Of a stretch of 57,936 bases of DNA, positions 43,716-52,950 are shown one piece after another (positions within the stretch are counted from its first letter, which is position 1; every line of letters begins with the position of its first letter). Below the pieces are notes generated by a model that searched no databases, was not told where the DNA came from, and saw only the letters and a program-made list of their open reading frames with translations. The DNA comes from Deltaproteobacteria bacterium (GTDB taxonomy: Bacteria; Myxococcota_C; UBA6777), in the NCBI GenBank assembly GCA_002731275.1, contig PCBK01000127.1:1-57936 (forward strand). The letters run 5' to 3'. The position numbers and the translations under genes are program-made.

Positions 43716-46700
43716 TTACTTTTGGGGGCGCTTTTTGGGGAGTGGGGGCTGGGGGAGCTTGACGTCAAGAGAAGGACCAGCGTCGGAGGTGATTCCTCCA
43801 TCTGGTGGACTAGGTGGCTCGTACCGATCGTATGAATAGTATTCATCTGGTGGGTATTGGGGACCTTCATCCGGGTAGTCCGGTGTGTAGTATTCATCAG
43901 GGGGATTTGGTGGTCCTTCATCCGGGTAGTCTGGCGAATAGGATTCATCTGGTTGTTGTGGACCCTCGTCGGGAGGATACTCTGAGTAACAGACTCCTTC
44001 GTCGATTTGGCCGTCACAGTCATCATCTTGTCCGTTGCATGTTTCAGCTTGCGGTTGTTGTGATCTCTGGCATACTCCCCAAGTTCCATTACTTTGGCAG
44101 CTTTGGTATCCGTTCCGGCAAATCCCAGGTAGCGTTGTTGTACACATTCGGTACGAAGATTGGTTGGTGTAGCATTGACAATTAAGTCCGTTATCGACCT
44201 GCCCATCACAATCGTCATCTATGCGGTTGCAGATCTCGCTCGATGGTGAGCCTGCGATGGCTGAACAGACGACGCTTTTTTGATCTGCGCTACATTGATA
44301 GTAACCTTGGTTTTGGCAAGCACCCTGACCTTTTGTACAAGACGTATAGAGATTGAGATAGCCTTCATCGGTTTGACCATCACAGTCGTCATCTCGTCCG
44401 TTGCACAGTTCGGTGGTTGGTTTGGGAGCTGTACATCCGATGTATTGACCATTTTGACATTGTTCGTATCCACTCCCACAAGCGTTACTACAGCTTCGGT
44501 ATAGTGCATCATCGATCAATCCGTTGCAATCATCATCTTTTCCGTTGCAGCTTTCGACAGTTGGCTTCACCATCCCGGTGCAAAGCCCCCATGCGCCGTT
44601 TTGACAGGTTTGTGTACCAGCTTTGCAGATGCCTTCGCACGTGAAGCTGTTTCCTGACGGGGTGCATCCACTACCGGAGAAGCAAGGGCGTGTGTTGCTA
44701 TCTGTACATTGACAACCTTCGTCGATTTGGCCGTCACAGTCGTTGTCTTTTTGATCACATACTTCTGCTTGTGGTGGAGGTGTTTGAGCATCGCACTCTG
44801 TGTTTGTGCCGTCGAATGTGCAGATGATCTTCCCTGTGGCTTGGCAGATCCCTTTCCCTTTGGTGCAGGATTGGCCGAGAGTGGGGAAGTCTTCATCCGT
44901 TTGGCCGTCGCAATCGTTGTCTTTGCCATCACACACCTCTGTCGTTGCTTGCCCAGCTGTGGCTCCACACGAGATGCCTTTGCCATCGACGTCACACGTC
45001 ATGACACCGCTGGCTTTACATACACCTTTACCTACAGAGCAGGTATCACCTTTTTGGGGCCATGATTCGTCTGTTTGTCCGTCACAGTCGTTGTCTTTTC
45101 CGTCGCATATTTCTGTGGTTTTTGGGCCAGGGGTGACGTCACATCGGAGTGAGGTCTCTGTTTGGTTACAGATCATTTTACCTGTTACTTTGCACTCCCC
45201 GAGCCCAACAGTACATGGATCGCCTTTATCCGAGAAAGGTTCGTCAACTTGTCCATCACAGTTATCGTCTTTTCCGTTGCAACGTTCGATTTCTGGCTTT
45301 TGTTCTCCTCGACACTCCGTCCACTTGTTGGCCTGACAGCTTTGTGTTCCTGTTTTGCAGGGAGAGGTGCAGGTGTAGGCTCCTCCAGAACCAGACGTTG
45401 TACATCCGATTGTGCCGGTGTAGCAGTCCTGTACAGTACCATTTGTACAGGTGCAGCCTTCGTCGACAAGTCCATCACAGTCATTGTCGATTTTGTCACA
45501 TTGTTCCGATTGTGGCTTGCTTGGTATCGCGTCGCAGATCGTTTGTGTGACGTTCTCACAGATGATCTTGCCACTGGTTTGGCAGGCACCCCTGCCGTTG
45601 GTGCATGTGTTTCCAAGTGTCGGGAAGTCCTCATCTACACGACCGTCACAGTCATCGTCTTTGCCGTTGCATAACTCTGTCATTGGGGGGGCAGGATTGG
45701 CGTTACAGACTGTCGCTTGTCCTCCGGGAGCGCAATCATATGTGCCAGTCCTTGCGCATTCACCTACGCCTTCTGAGCAGGGAAGTCCTTTCTGGGGGAA
45801 GTCTTCGTCGATTTGGCCGTCGCAATCGTTGTCTTTGCCATCACATGTTTCGTTCTGGTCGGCTTTGATGCCACCTTCACAGGGGCCCCATTCTTTGTTT
45901 TTACAGGTCTTCTTGCCTTTTCGGCACTCACCGACATCCACGCCACAAACTTGTGTCTCGCCATCCTGACAGCTACACCCTTCGTTGCGTTCTCCATTAC
46001 AATTGTTGTCTTCTTGTGGCTTGTTGCAATTCTCTGTTTTTTCGGGGGTCTGCTCGCCTTGGCATGGACCCCATTGTTCATTCTCGCAACGTTGTGATCC
46101 TTTTTTGCACACCCCAACACCAGCGGTCCCCTCTGGGCCTGTATAGCATTCTCGAATGGTCCCATTTGTGCACTGGCAACCATCATCGACAAGTCCATCG
46201 CAGTCATCGTCTTTTTGGTTTCCACACGTTTCGTTTTGGGGGATGTTTTTGAGGAAGCATGGGCTCCACGTCGCTTGCGCGCTGCAGAAACTGAAGCCTT
46301 GGTGACACGGGGAAGGCTGACCTGTGTTGCAGTCTCTTCGTTCGCCAGGTGTGCAACCACAATGAATACCGTTGTCGATTTGACCGTCACAATCGTCATC
46401 CTGGTTGTTACAAAGCTCCGTCTTTGGTGTGATCTGTTTGAGGCATTCGCTGCCCCAATACGCTTGTGGTCCACAGATTTGTAAGCCGCTCTGGCATGGG
46501 GCAGTCTCGGCAGTGTCTTTGGGACCTGCGTAACATTCCTGTGTGATACCAGGCACACAAACACATTCGGGGTTATCGTCGACTTGTCCATTACAGTCGT
46601 TATCTTGTTTGTCGCAAAGCTCTGGCATCGGAGTGATCTGGTCGAGGCAGTTTCCCCACTTGCTGTCACCTTCGCAATATTGAAGACCTGGGCGGCAGGG

Positions 46701-47159
46701 GCCTGTGTTGAGCGTGTTGACAGGTCCACTGTAACAAGCTCGTTTGGTCGTTGGGATACATTGACAGTCGAGTGATTCATCGACTTGTCCGTCGCAATCG
46801 TTGTCTATCTTGTCGCAGAGCTCTGGTCGTGGGAGCTGTTGGTCTTTGCATTTGCCCCACAAGCCATTTGTTGAACACGTTTGTGTACCTTTTCGACAGG
46901 GCTTGAAATCCGCAGTCACAGGATCGGCTTCGTAGCAGCTTTTTGTCTCCCCTGGTGTGCATTGTTGAGAACTACACGCATCGTTGACGCAATAAATGTG
47001 GGGAGGGGCATTGACGCAGTCGTTGTCTGTCGCACATGTCCGCGCGACATCTCCACCACAGCCGAAGGATGCAACGACACCAAGCGCATAGATCAGCAGC
47101 ACGAAAAGTTTTCCGATGCGAGAGTGTCTCCGGAGGATTGTGTAGGGTTGTATGTTCAT
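43716..47159 (-). CDS. MopE-type metal-binding repeat lipoprotein
   Basis: A 1147-residue exported protein. The ATG at 47159 gives a signal sequence ending in ASFGC, and the 19 upstream codons in frame are unlikely. I count 16 copies of a motif of the form C-D-x-x-D-N-D-C-D-G-x-x-D-E (for example ELCDKIDNDCDGQVDE, ETCDGKDNDCDGQIDE). Each is followed by a Cys-containing spacer such as PCxxGxQxC. This is the putative metal-binding motif named after MopE, and the Asp-rich loops resemble calcium sites. The C-terminus has Tyr/Pro/Asp-rich tandem repeats (PDYPDEGP) and a Pro-rich basic end. It is probably a surface protein. Confidence 0.85.
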   Translation of the reverse strand: MNIQPYTILRRHSRIGKLFVLLIYALGVVASFGCGGDVARTCATDNDCVNAPPHIYCVNDACSSQQCTPGETKSCYEADPVTADFKPCRKGTQTCSTNGLWGKCKDQQLPRPELCDKIDNDCDGQVDESLDCQCIPTTKRACYSGPVNTLNTGPCRPGLQYCEGDSKWGNCLDQITPMPELCDKQDNDCNGQVDDNPECVCVPGITQECYAGPKDTAETAPCQSGLQICGPQAYWGSECLKQITPKTELCNNQDDDCDGQIDNGIHCGCTPGERRDCNTGQPSPCHQGFSFCSAQATWSPCFLKNIPQNETCGNQKDDDCDGLVDDGCQCTNGTIRECYTGPEGTAGVGVCKKGSQRCENEQWGPCQGEQTPEKTENCNKPQEDNNCNGERNEGCSCQDGETQVCGVDVGECRKGKKTCKNKEWGPCEGGIKADQNETCDGKDNDCDGQIDEDFPQKGLPCSEGVGECARTGTYDCAPGGQATVCNANPAPPMTELCNGKDDDCDGRVDEDFPTLGNTCTNGRGACQTSGKIICENVTQTICDAIPSKPQSEQCDKIDNDCDGLVDEGCTCTNGTVQDCYTGTIGCTTSGSGGAYTCTSPCKTGTQSCQANKWTECRGEQKPEIERCNGKDDNCDGQVDEPFSDKGDPCTVGLGECKVTGKMICNQTETSLRCDVTPGPKTTEICDGKDNDCDGQTDESWPQKGDTCSVGKGVCKASGVMTCDVDGKGISCGATAGQATTEVCDGKDNDCDGQTDEDFPTLGQSCTKGKGICQATGKIICTFDGTNTECDAQTPPPQAEVCDQKDNDCDGQIDEGCQCTDSNTRPCFSGSGCTPSGNSFTCEGICKAGTQTCQNGAWGLCTGMVKPTVESCNGKDDDCNGLIDDALYRSCSNACGSGYEQCQNGQYIGCTAPKPTTELCNGRDDDCDGQTDEGYLNLYTSCTKGQGACQNQGYYQCSADQKSVVCSAIAGSPSSEICNRIDDDCDGQVDNGLNCQCYTNQSSYRMCTTTLPGICRNGYQSCQSNGTWGVCQRSQQPQAETCNGQDDDCDGQIDEGVCYSEYPPDEGPQQPDESYSPDYPDEGPPNPPDEYYTPDYPDEGPQYPPDEYYSYDRYEPPSPPDGGITSDAGPSLDVKLPQPPLPKKRPQK

Positions 47160-47388
47160 CGTTTGTCCATTTGGGCGAAAGACTTTGTGGTGGTATGTGT
47201 CGATGTTTGTTATCATATCACTTTCTCGTCAGTCCTGTATACACTCATCTGTGTTGCTCTCTTTTGTACGGAAGACGCAAGCGAATGGATGTTGAGGTGG
47301 TAAGAGGGCTCGAATTTTTTGTGCTTTTCGTCGTCTATTGTACTATGTATAGGTGGAGGGTTGGTTTGGAGCAGAAGGAGTGAAGAAA

Positions 47389-48063
47389 ATGTCTATTCGC
47401 CCAGTGTCCCTGTTCGGTTTGTGTGTCGTTTTATCATTGGCGTTTGTGGGTGATGTGAGCGCGCGGCGAACAAAGTGGTGTCCAGGTGCACATCGCAAAC
47501 CCCAATGTGAGCCACCAAGTCGTATTATCAAAAAGAGCACCTTTCATGCGGGGGTTCGGTGTTGGAGATTGACTTGTGAAAAGGTCCGTCGTCGCGGTTG
47601 CCCTATCTCTTTGGATAAACGTTGTCCAGATCACACTTACAAATCATACGAGACATACGATTACCTCGGGAAGAGATGTTTTCGGTATCGTTGTCGTCAA
47701 CACACAGCGAGTCGCTGTCCTATCATTCATCTTCGACCTTGTCCTCGGGGGACACGTCGCGCAAGAAAGCGGTATATCTTCGCAGGGCGCGTTTGTTTCA
47801 GACCTTATTGCAAACTCCGCACACGTCGTGGTTGTCCCAAACCTCGTAAACCTCACTGTGGTCGGGGGTACTTTTCCTCCATTCGCAAGTACCGGTATCG
47901 TGGTCGCGTGTGTTTTCGGTATGTTTGTCGACGAAACACCGCCCGCCGTTGTCCTCGCATTCGACCCTCGTACTGTCCGGAAGGGATGGTGATGAAGCGT
48001 GTGCGGTATCGTTTCTTTGATCGGTATTGTTATCGATACTATTGCCACTTCCCGAGACGATAA
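47389..48063 (+). CDS. Secreted basic Cys-rich repeat protein
   Basis: A 224-residue protein with a signal peptide (SLFGLCVVLSLAFVGDVSA). The mature part is made of five tandem units of about 38 residues with the pattern G-x-x-C-(F/W/Y)-R-x-x-C-x(7-8)-C-P-x(6)-C-x-x-G, for example GRVCFRYVCRRNTARRCP. It is very rich in Arg, Tyr and Cys and must be strongly cationic. No family is recognised. The ATG at 47389 follows AAGGAG (47375-47380), and the 12 upstream codons in frame are rejected. A structural or antimicrobial-like extracellular role is possible but unproven. Confidence 0.7.
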   Translation: MSIRPVSLFGLCVVLSLAFVGDVSARRTKWCPGAHRKPQCEPPSRIIKKSTFHAGVRCWRLTCEKVRRRGCPISLDKRCPDHTYKSYETYDYLGKRCFRYRCRQHTASRCPIIHLRPCPRGTRRARKRYIFAGRVCFRPYCKLRTRRGCPKPRKPHCGRGYFSSIRKYRYRGRVCFRYVCRRNTARRCPRIRPSYCPEGMVMKRVRYRFFDRYCYRYYCHFPRR

Positions 48064-48088
48064 TCAGGGAAGCGCGCAAAGATTGTCA

Positions 48089-48094
48089 TTGACA
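48089..48094 (+). promoter_or_regulatory. Candidate -35 element of the his operon
   Basis: A perfect TTGACA 75 bases upstream of the leader peptide. No good -10 hexamer at standard spacing is visible, so the assignment is tentative. The perfect repeat GATCGA/TCGATC (48131-48147) lies between it and the leader start. Confidence 0.3.
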
Positions 48095-48168
48095 CGAGAG
48101 GGGACATCGTGCAGACTCTACCTCACTGTTGATCGAATCCCTCGATCACCACAAACAGGATGAAGAAC

Positions 48169-48234
48169 ATGGTTCAAAAACATCATCACCACCATCATCA
48201 TATCGGACATAAACCGGATGAACGGGGTAGGTGA
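48169..48234 (+). CDS. hisL: his operon leader peptide
   Basis: A 21-codon open frame, too short for usual gene finders: Met-Val-Gln-Lys, then seven consecutive His codons, Ile-Gly, an eighth His and Lys-Pro-Asp-Glu-Arg-Gly-Arg, stop TGA at 48232. AGGA (48157-48160) is spaced eight bases from the ATG. Ribosome stalling on the His run when charged tRNA-His is scarce would change RNA folding downstream and let transcription continue past the terminator at 48272. This is the classic arrangement of the enterobacterial hisL attenuator. The complete his operon starts 144 bases after the leader stop. Confidence 0.92.
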   Translation: MVQKHHHHHHHIGHKPDERGR

Positions 48235-48271
48235 AGGTGTACTCGTAACACAAGTACCATGGGCTTTTCAG

Positions 48272-48302
48272 AACGCCGACCCTCTCCGGGCCGGCGTTTT
48301 TT
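48272..48302 (+). terminator. his operon attenuator (intrinsic terminator)
   Basis: AACGCCG (48272-48278) pairs perfectly with CGGCGTT (48292-48298), with further CCC/GGG pairing inside (48280-48282 with 48288-48290). A run of six T (48297-48302) follows. It lies 38 bases after the leader-peptide stop and 77 bases before hisG. A stem GTACT/AGTAC (48239-48243 with 48253-48257) between them could be the pause or antiterminator element, but I could not resolve the alternative fold. Confidence 0.88.
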
Positions 48303-48378
48303 CGTTTTAGGCTACCACAACGCTGTCCAACAAGAACAGATGTGGCCTGGGTCATCGAATCCATAAAGGAGTGATTGA

Positions 48379-49242
48379 ATGAGTGATCAGATTTTGCGCC
48401 TCGCGCTTCCAAAAGGTCGTATGAAAGATGGTGTATACCAGCTGCTCTCTGAGGCTGGTATCAAAGTCCGCGAAGGTGCCCGAAATTACCGACCCTCCAT
48501 CTCCCTCGATGGATTTGAAGTCAAGATCCTGAAACCCCAAAACATCATTGAAATGCTCCACGTTGGTTCACGTGACATTGGCTTTGCAGGGGCTGATTGG
48601 GTCGCGGAGTTGGGAGCAGAGCTCGTTGAAGTGCTGGACACAGGGCTCGATCCTGTACGCCTTGTTGCTGCCGCACCAGTCGCACTTTTGGAAAATGGTG
48701 CTCTACCAAACAAACATTTGGTCGTCGCTTCTGAGTACAAGAACCTCACACAAAACTGGATCAAAGAGCGCGGGATGGACGCCACATTTGTCCGCACATA
48801 TGGTGCGACAGAGGTCTTTCCTCCAGAAGATGCCGACTGTATCGTCGACAATACGGCTACTGGATCGACGCTACGCGCCAATGACCTCGACATTGTCGAC
48901 GAGTTGATGCGTTCCTCCACGAGAATGTACGTCAACCCAAAAGTCCTCGACGTCCCCGAAAAACGCGACCGTATCGAAAACTTGATCCTGATCTTGCGCG
49001 CCGTGCTTGAGGCGAGAACTCGTGTCATGGTCGAGGTCAACGTCGAAGAGGGACGCCTCGAACAACTCGTGAGAGAGTTGCCTTGTATGCGCGAGCCGAC
49101 AATCTCTCCTCTCCATGGACACTCTGGATATGCGGTCAAAGTTGCAGTTTTGCGCAGTGAGTTGCCTTCATTGATCCCGAACATTCGGGCTCACGGTGGG
49201 ACTGATATTGTCGTCACAAACATCAATCAGATTGTGCCTTGA
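48379..49242 (+). CDS. hisG: ATP phosphoribosyltransferase, long form
   Basis: First step of histidine synthesis: ATP plus PRPP gives phosphoribosyl-ATP. The 287-residue length and the C-terminal ACT-like part (VMVEVNVEEGRLEQLV to GTDIVVTNINQIVP) mark the long, hexameric form with its own allosteric histidine site, so HisZ is not needed. LRLALPKGRM, DIGFAGADWV and DNTATGSTLRAN (PRPP loop) are present. The start follows AAGGAG. With the attenuator this implies both enzyme-level feedback and transcriptional control. Confidence 0.95.
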   Translation: MSDQILRLALPKGRMKDGVYQLLSEAGIKVREGARNYRPSISLDGFEVKILKPQNIIEMLHVGSRDIGFAGADWVAELGAELVEVLDTGLDPVRLVAAAPVALLENGALPNKHLVVASEYKNLTQNWIKERGMDATFVRTYGATEVFPPEDADCIVDNTATGSTLRANDLDIVDELMRSSTRMYVNPKVLDVPEKRDRIENLILILRAVLEARTRVMVEVNVEEGRLEQLVRELPCMREPTISPLHGHSGYAVKVAVLRSELPSLIPNIRAHGGTDIVVTNINQIVP

Positions 49243-49251
49243 GGAGGAAGG

Positions 49252-50970
49252 ATGTCTTCGAAAATTGTGCCTGTTGAGGTCGTTCGAACAGAGAAAGTCT
49301 ACAGCGTCCCAAGACACCAAGCGCCCATGGATTTGATGCTTGATGGAAATGAAGGAAAGGCGCCTGAGGCTTCTTTTCTTCGGCACTTTGAAGAGTGTGA
49401 CACGCAACACCTGTTTCGGTACCCCAAAGCAAATGCCCTGGAAGCCGAGCTGGCAGATTACTGGAAGCTACCACCTGAGCAGGTGCTCGTGACTGCTGGC
49501 GCTGATGATGGCATCGATCGTATTTGTCGGACGATGCTCTCTGATGGTCGCGAAGCGCTTATGCCTTGGCCGACATTCGTGATGTTGGCCCGCTACGCGA
49601 GCGTCGCTGGAGGAAAGGTCGTCCGTGTCCCTTGGGCACCTGGGACACCTTTTCCTGTGGAGGCATTTTTGGAGCAAGCCTCCGAAAAGACTGGCGTGGT
49701 GATGCTCGTCAATCCAAACAATCCAACAGGGACCACGATCCCCTTTGAGACGATAAAACAGATCTCAGAAGCCGTTCCCCACGCGATCTTGTTGCTCGAT
49801 GGAGCGTACGCTGAGTTTGCCGACGAAGATATCACGCACCAAGCTCTTTCGCTCCCCAACGTCGCGATCACGCGGACATTCTCGAAGGCTTGGGGACTTG
49901 CCGGGTTACGTGTTGGATATGTCCTCTCTTCTCCTCAAATCATTCAATGGTTACGTGTGGCTGGTGAACCCTATGCTGTCTCTGGGGTTTCGATTTTCAT
50001 GGCACGTAAGCGCCTACAAGAGAGTCGCGAAGAAGTCGAGACATTTATCGATGAGATCAAACAAGCACGCAAACAGCTCATCCCAGCGCTGGAAGAAGAC
50101 GCCCTTGAGGTGTTGCCTTCCCAATCCAACTTTTTGTTTGCGAAGGTTCCAGATGCCCTCTGGATGAGAGATGCGATGGCTGGTTTGGGGATTGGCATTC
50201 GATTCTTCCCTTCGCTCCCTGAGTTGGAGGGTTGGGTGCGTGTGACCTGTCCTGCTGGTGAGGTCGAACAAAAGAGGTTGCTCCATACGTGGCGTTCCGC
50301 TCTAAATCCTGAGGCCATTTTGTTCGATATGGACGGTGTGTTAGCTGATGTCTCATCATCTTATCGTCAAGCGATCGTGGAGACTGTCGCGGCATTTGGT
50401 GGAGCGACTGATTTTGAGGAGATTGATCGATACAAGGCCGCTGGAAACGCCAATAACGATTGGGAGCTGAGCCAAAAGATACTACGCGACCAAGGGAGGG
50501 AGATTGTTTTGCAGGAGGTGATCGACACCTTTGAGACCCTCTACCAGGGCACTGAGACGCAAAAAGGTTTGCGTGAGAAAGAGTCTTTGTTGTGGTCACG
50601 TGACAAGTTGCTTGCACTTCGTGAGCGTTACCCTCTTGCGATTGTAACGGGAAGACCTCGTTTTGATGCGTTGACTTTTTTGAGACGGTTTGATCTCGAA
50701 GCGTTGTTCGACGCGATCATCGTGATGGAAGATGGTCCAGCTAAGCCTGATCCTGCCCCTGTGACAGCGGCTTTGGAACGTCTTGGGGTCGAGCGGGCCT
50801 GGATGATTGGTGACACACCTGATGATATTCGTGCGGCGAGAAGGGCAGGGGTTGTCCCTGTTGGCGTGTTGTTGGCACATCAGCAAGTAGAAGCTCGCGA
50901 TGTGTTGATCCGTGCAGGGGCTGCGAGAGTTCTCTCAGACCTCGATGAATTGGAGGCGCTTTTGAGATGA
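49252..50970 (+). CDS. hisC: Histidinol-phosphate aminotransferase fused to HAD phosphatase
   Basis: A 572-residue fusion. Residues about 1-350 are a class I/II PLP aminotransferase of HisC type, with [21 protein letters not shown] and PLP Lys212 in [15 protein letters not shown]. Residues about 354-572 are a HAD subfamily IA phosphatase with FDMDGVLAD (Asp359, Asp361), IVTGRPR, KPDPAP and [15 protein letters not shown]. The operon's HisB lacks a phosphatase domain. The HAD half therefore most likely supplies histidinol-phosphate phosphatase, consecutive with the aminotransferase step. HAD proteins of this type are known to be associated with his operons. The start follows GAGGAGGAAGG, and the stop overlaps hisB by four bases. 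Confidence 0.9.
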   Translation: MSSKIVPVEVVRTEKVYSVPRHQAPMDLMLDGNEGKAPEASFLRHFEECDTQHLFRYPKANALEAELADYWKLPPEQVLVTAGADDGIDRICRTMLSDGREALMPWPTFVMLARYASVAGGKVVRVPWAPGTPFPVEAFLEQASEKTGVVMLVNPNNPTGTTIPFETIKQISEAVPHAILLLDGAYAEFADEDITHQALSLPNVAITRTFSKAWGLAGLRVGYVLSSPQIIQWLRVAGEPYAVSGVSIFMARKRLQESREEVETFIDEIKQARKQLIPALEEDALEVLPSQSNFLFAKVPDALWMRDAMAGLGIGIRFFPSLPELEGWVRVTCPAGEVEQKRLLHTWRSALNPEAILFDMDGVLADVSSSYRQAIVETVAAFGGATDFEEIDRYKAAGNANNDWELSQKILRDQGREIVLQEVIDTFETLYQGTETQKGLREKESLLWSRDKLLALRERYPLAIVTGRPRFDALTFLRRFDLEALFDAIIVMEDGPAKPDPAPVTAALERLGVERAWMIGDTPDDIRAARRAGVVPVGVLLAHQQVEARDVLIRAGAARVLSDLDELEALLR

Positions 50971-51554
50971 GCAGACAAGTCAAGAAGACGAGAAAAACAA
51001 AAGAGACCGACATCCAACTGGAGTTGACATTAGATGGAACGGGCAAGTCGACGATCGTCACGGGGATTGGATTTTTAGATCATATGTTGACCGCGTTGGT
51101 GCGACATTCACGGATGGATCTGACTTTGTATTGCAAAGGAGATTTGGAGGTGGACGACCATCACACCGCAGAAGACTGCGCGCTGTTGTTGGGAGCTGCC
51201 ATTGACGAAGCGTTAGGAGAGCGTCGTGGCATTCGGCGTTTTGGACACGCCTATGCTCCTTTGGATGAGGCGCTTGCGCGCGCTGTGATCGATTTTTCGG
51301 GACGGCCTCATGCTGAAATTCACCTTGGATTGGTTCGCGAACAAATTGGGACACTTGCTTGTGAGAATATCACACACGTGATGCATTCACTCGCGATGAA
51401 AGCCAATATGACCCTTCATGTCGATGTCCTTCGCGGACAAAACGATCACCACAAAGCAGAAGCTGCGTTTAAAGCGCTCGCGTTGGCGTTGCGACAGGCT
51501 ATCTCTCTCGATGGCACGCAGGATATACCAAGCACAAAGGGGGTGCTCTCATGA
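50967..51554 (+). CDS. hisB: Imidazoleglycerol-phosphate dehydratase, monofunctional
   Basis: Mn-dependent dehydration of imidazole glycerol phosphate to imidazole acetol phosphate. It has 195 residues and only the IGPD domain. The metal and active-site motifs [24 protein letters not shown] and [12 protein letters not shown] are intact. ATGA overlaps occur at both ends, with the hisC fusion and with hisH, so the three genes are probably translationally coupled. Confidence 0.96.
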   Translation: MSRQVKKTRKTKETDIQLELTLDGTGKSTIVTGIGFLDHMLTALVRHSRMDLTLYCKGDLEVDDHHTAEDCALLLGAAIDEALGERRGIRRFGHAYAPLDEALARAVIDFSGRPHAEIHLGLVREQIGTLACENITHVMHSLAMKANMTLHVDVLRGQNDHHKAEAAFKALALALRQAISLDGTQDIPSTKGVLS

Positions 51555-52177
51555 CCCAAAAAGACGTACATATCGTCAGCACAGGGACCGCGAATATCGC
51601 TTCTGTGATGGCCTCCTTGCGCAGACTCCATGCTCAACCTCAGCTCGAACCGACGCCCGCACAAGTCCTCGATGCGGACTACGTTGTGTTGCCTGGCGTC
51701 GGAGCATTTGGTGCGGCTGTGGAGATGCTGAAAAAGCAACAGCTCTTTGCGCCACTACGTGAACGCATTCTTGCTGGTAAGCCGACATTTGCGATCTGTT
51801 TGGGGCTTCAGTTATTTTGCGAGGCCTCTGAGGAGTCTGATGGCTTCGAAGGCTTGGGGATTGTGCCTGGTGTCGTCAAACGATTTACAGGTGACCTACG
51901 TATCCCACAATTTGGTTGGAGTGGTGTGAAAGCCGCTGAGAAGAGCCATCACTTTCGTGATGGTTATGCCTACTACGCAAATTCATACTGTCTCCGTGAC
52001 ATCCCAGAGGGTTGGGATGTTGCTGTGAGTGAGTATGGAGGTGAGTACGTGGCTGCGATGGCTAAAGGTGATGTCGTCGCCTGCCAGTTTCACCCCGAAC
52101 TTTCTGGAAAGTGGGGACAATCATTAATGTCTCGCTGGCTCTCTGGACAAATGACTGACGATGGGAGGAAGAGCTGA
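51551..52177 (+). CDS. hisH: Imidazole glycerol phosphate synthase, glutaminase subunit
   Basis: Class I glutamine amidotransferase of 208 residues that feeds ammonia to HisF. The triad is Cys83 (CLGLQLF), His181 and Glu183 ([10 protein letters not shown]), with the oxyanion segment LPGVGAFG. It overlaps hisB by four bases and hisF by one base, which fits its obligate heterodimer with HisF. Confidence 0.95.
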   Translation: MTQKDVHIVSTGTANIASVMASLRRLHAQPQLEPTPAQVLDADYVVLPGVGAFGAAVEMLKKQQLFAPLRERILAGKPTFAICLGLQLFCEASEESDGFEGLGIVPGVVKRFTGDLRIPQFGWSGVKAAEKSHHFRDGYAYYANSYCLRDIPEGWDVAVSEYGGEYVAAMAKGDVVACQFHPELSGKWGQSLMSRWLSGQMTDDGRKS

Positions 52178-52950
52178 TGGCGTTGTGTCGTATTATCCCT
52201 TGCTTGGATGTTGATGATGGTCGTGTTGTGAAGGGGGTGAAGTTTTCCAATCTTCGAGATGCCGGCTCTGCTGTTGAGTTGGCGCAACGCTATGAAGAAG
52301 ATGGTGCTGATGAGCTTGTCATGCTCGATGTATCGGCGACACCACAGGGACGCTCTCACCAGGTGGATGTTGTCAAAGCCGTCCGTGAGGTGTTATCGAT
52401 TCCTTTGACCGTCGGAGGTGGGATTCGAAAGCTCGAAGATGCGATGAGATTGCTCGATTCTGGTGCAGATAAGGTATCTTTGAACACCGCTGCAGTGCGA
52501 ACACCAGGATTGATCACTGAATTGGCCAATCGCTTTGGTTGCCAGTGCACTGTCGTTGCGATTGATGCGGCAGAAACGGTGCCGGGTGAGTGGGAGGTCG
52601 TGATCAGCTCAGGGAAGGAGAGACCTGGACTTGACGCGATAGAGTGGGTGAAGCGCGTTGAAGCGCTTGGTGCTGGCGAGATCTTATTGACGAGTTGGGA
52701 TCGGGATGGGACGCGCTCAGGTTATGACCTGTCGCTTTTACAAGCTTTCTCGAAGGCGACCCAGTTACCTGTGATCGCCTCAGGTGGAGCGGACACACCA
52801 GGACATATGCTCGAAGCGATTGAAGCTGGGGCTGACGCGGTGTTGGCTGCGTCGATTTTCCACGATGGTGACTGGACCGTGTGGGGTTTGAAAGACGTAC
52901 TTCATGAACAAGGTTTGCCCTTACGACGCAAAGGTGGAGATGAATGTTAA
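52177..52950 (+). CDS. hisF: Imidazole glycerol phosphate synthase, cyclase subunit
   Basis: TIM-barrel cyclase of 257 residues. Catalytic Asp11 lies in CLDVDDGRVVKG, and the second acid is in VAIDAAE. Phosphate-binding VGGGIR and SGGADTPGH are present. It forms the synthase with HisH, producing imidazole glycerol phosphate and AICAR. It overlaps the following fusion gene by seven bases. Confidence 0.96.
   Translation: MALCRIIPCLDVDDGRVVKGVKFSNLRDAGSAVELAQRYEEDGADELVMLDVSATPQGRSHQVDVVKAVREVLSIPLTVGGGIRKLEDAMRLLDSGADKVSLNTAAVRTPGLITELANRFGCQCTVVAIDAAETVPGEWEVVISSGKERPGLDAIEWVKRVEALGAGEILLTSWDRDGTRSGYDLSLLQAFSKATQLPVIASGGADTPGHMLEAIEAGADAVLAASIFHDGDWTVWGLKDVLHEQGLPLRRKGGDEC

Noticed and set aside
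44280-47303. Several plus-strand frames across the MopE-type gene
   Set aside because: Repeated Cys/Asp codons read in the opposite direction create long open frames. The minus-strand product has clear repeats and a signal peptide.
48181-48201. His-codon run as an artificial His-tag
   Set aside because: It lies in a short leader frame with its own ribosome site and terminator directly before a his operon, so a natural attenuator explains it.
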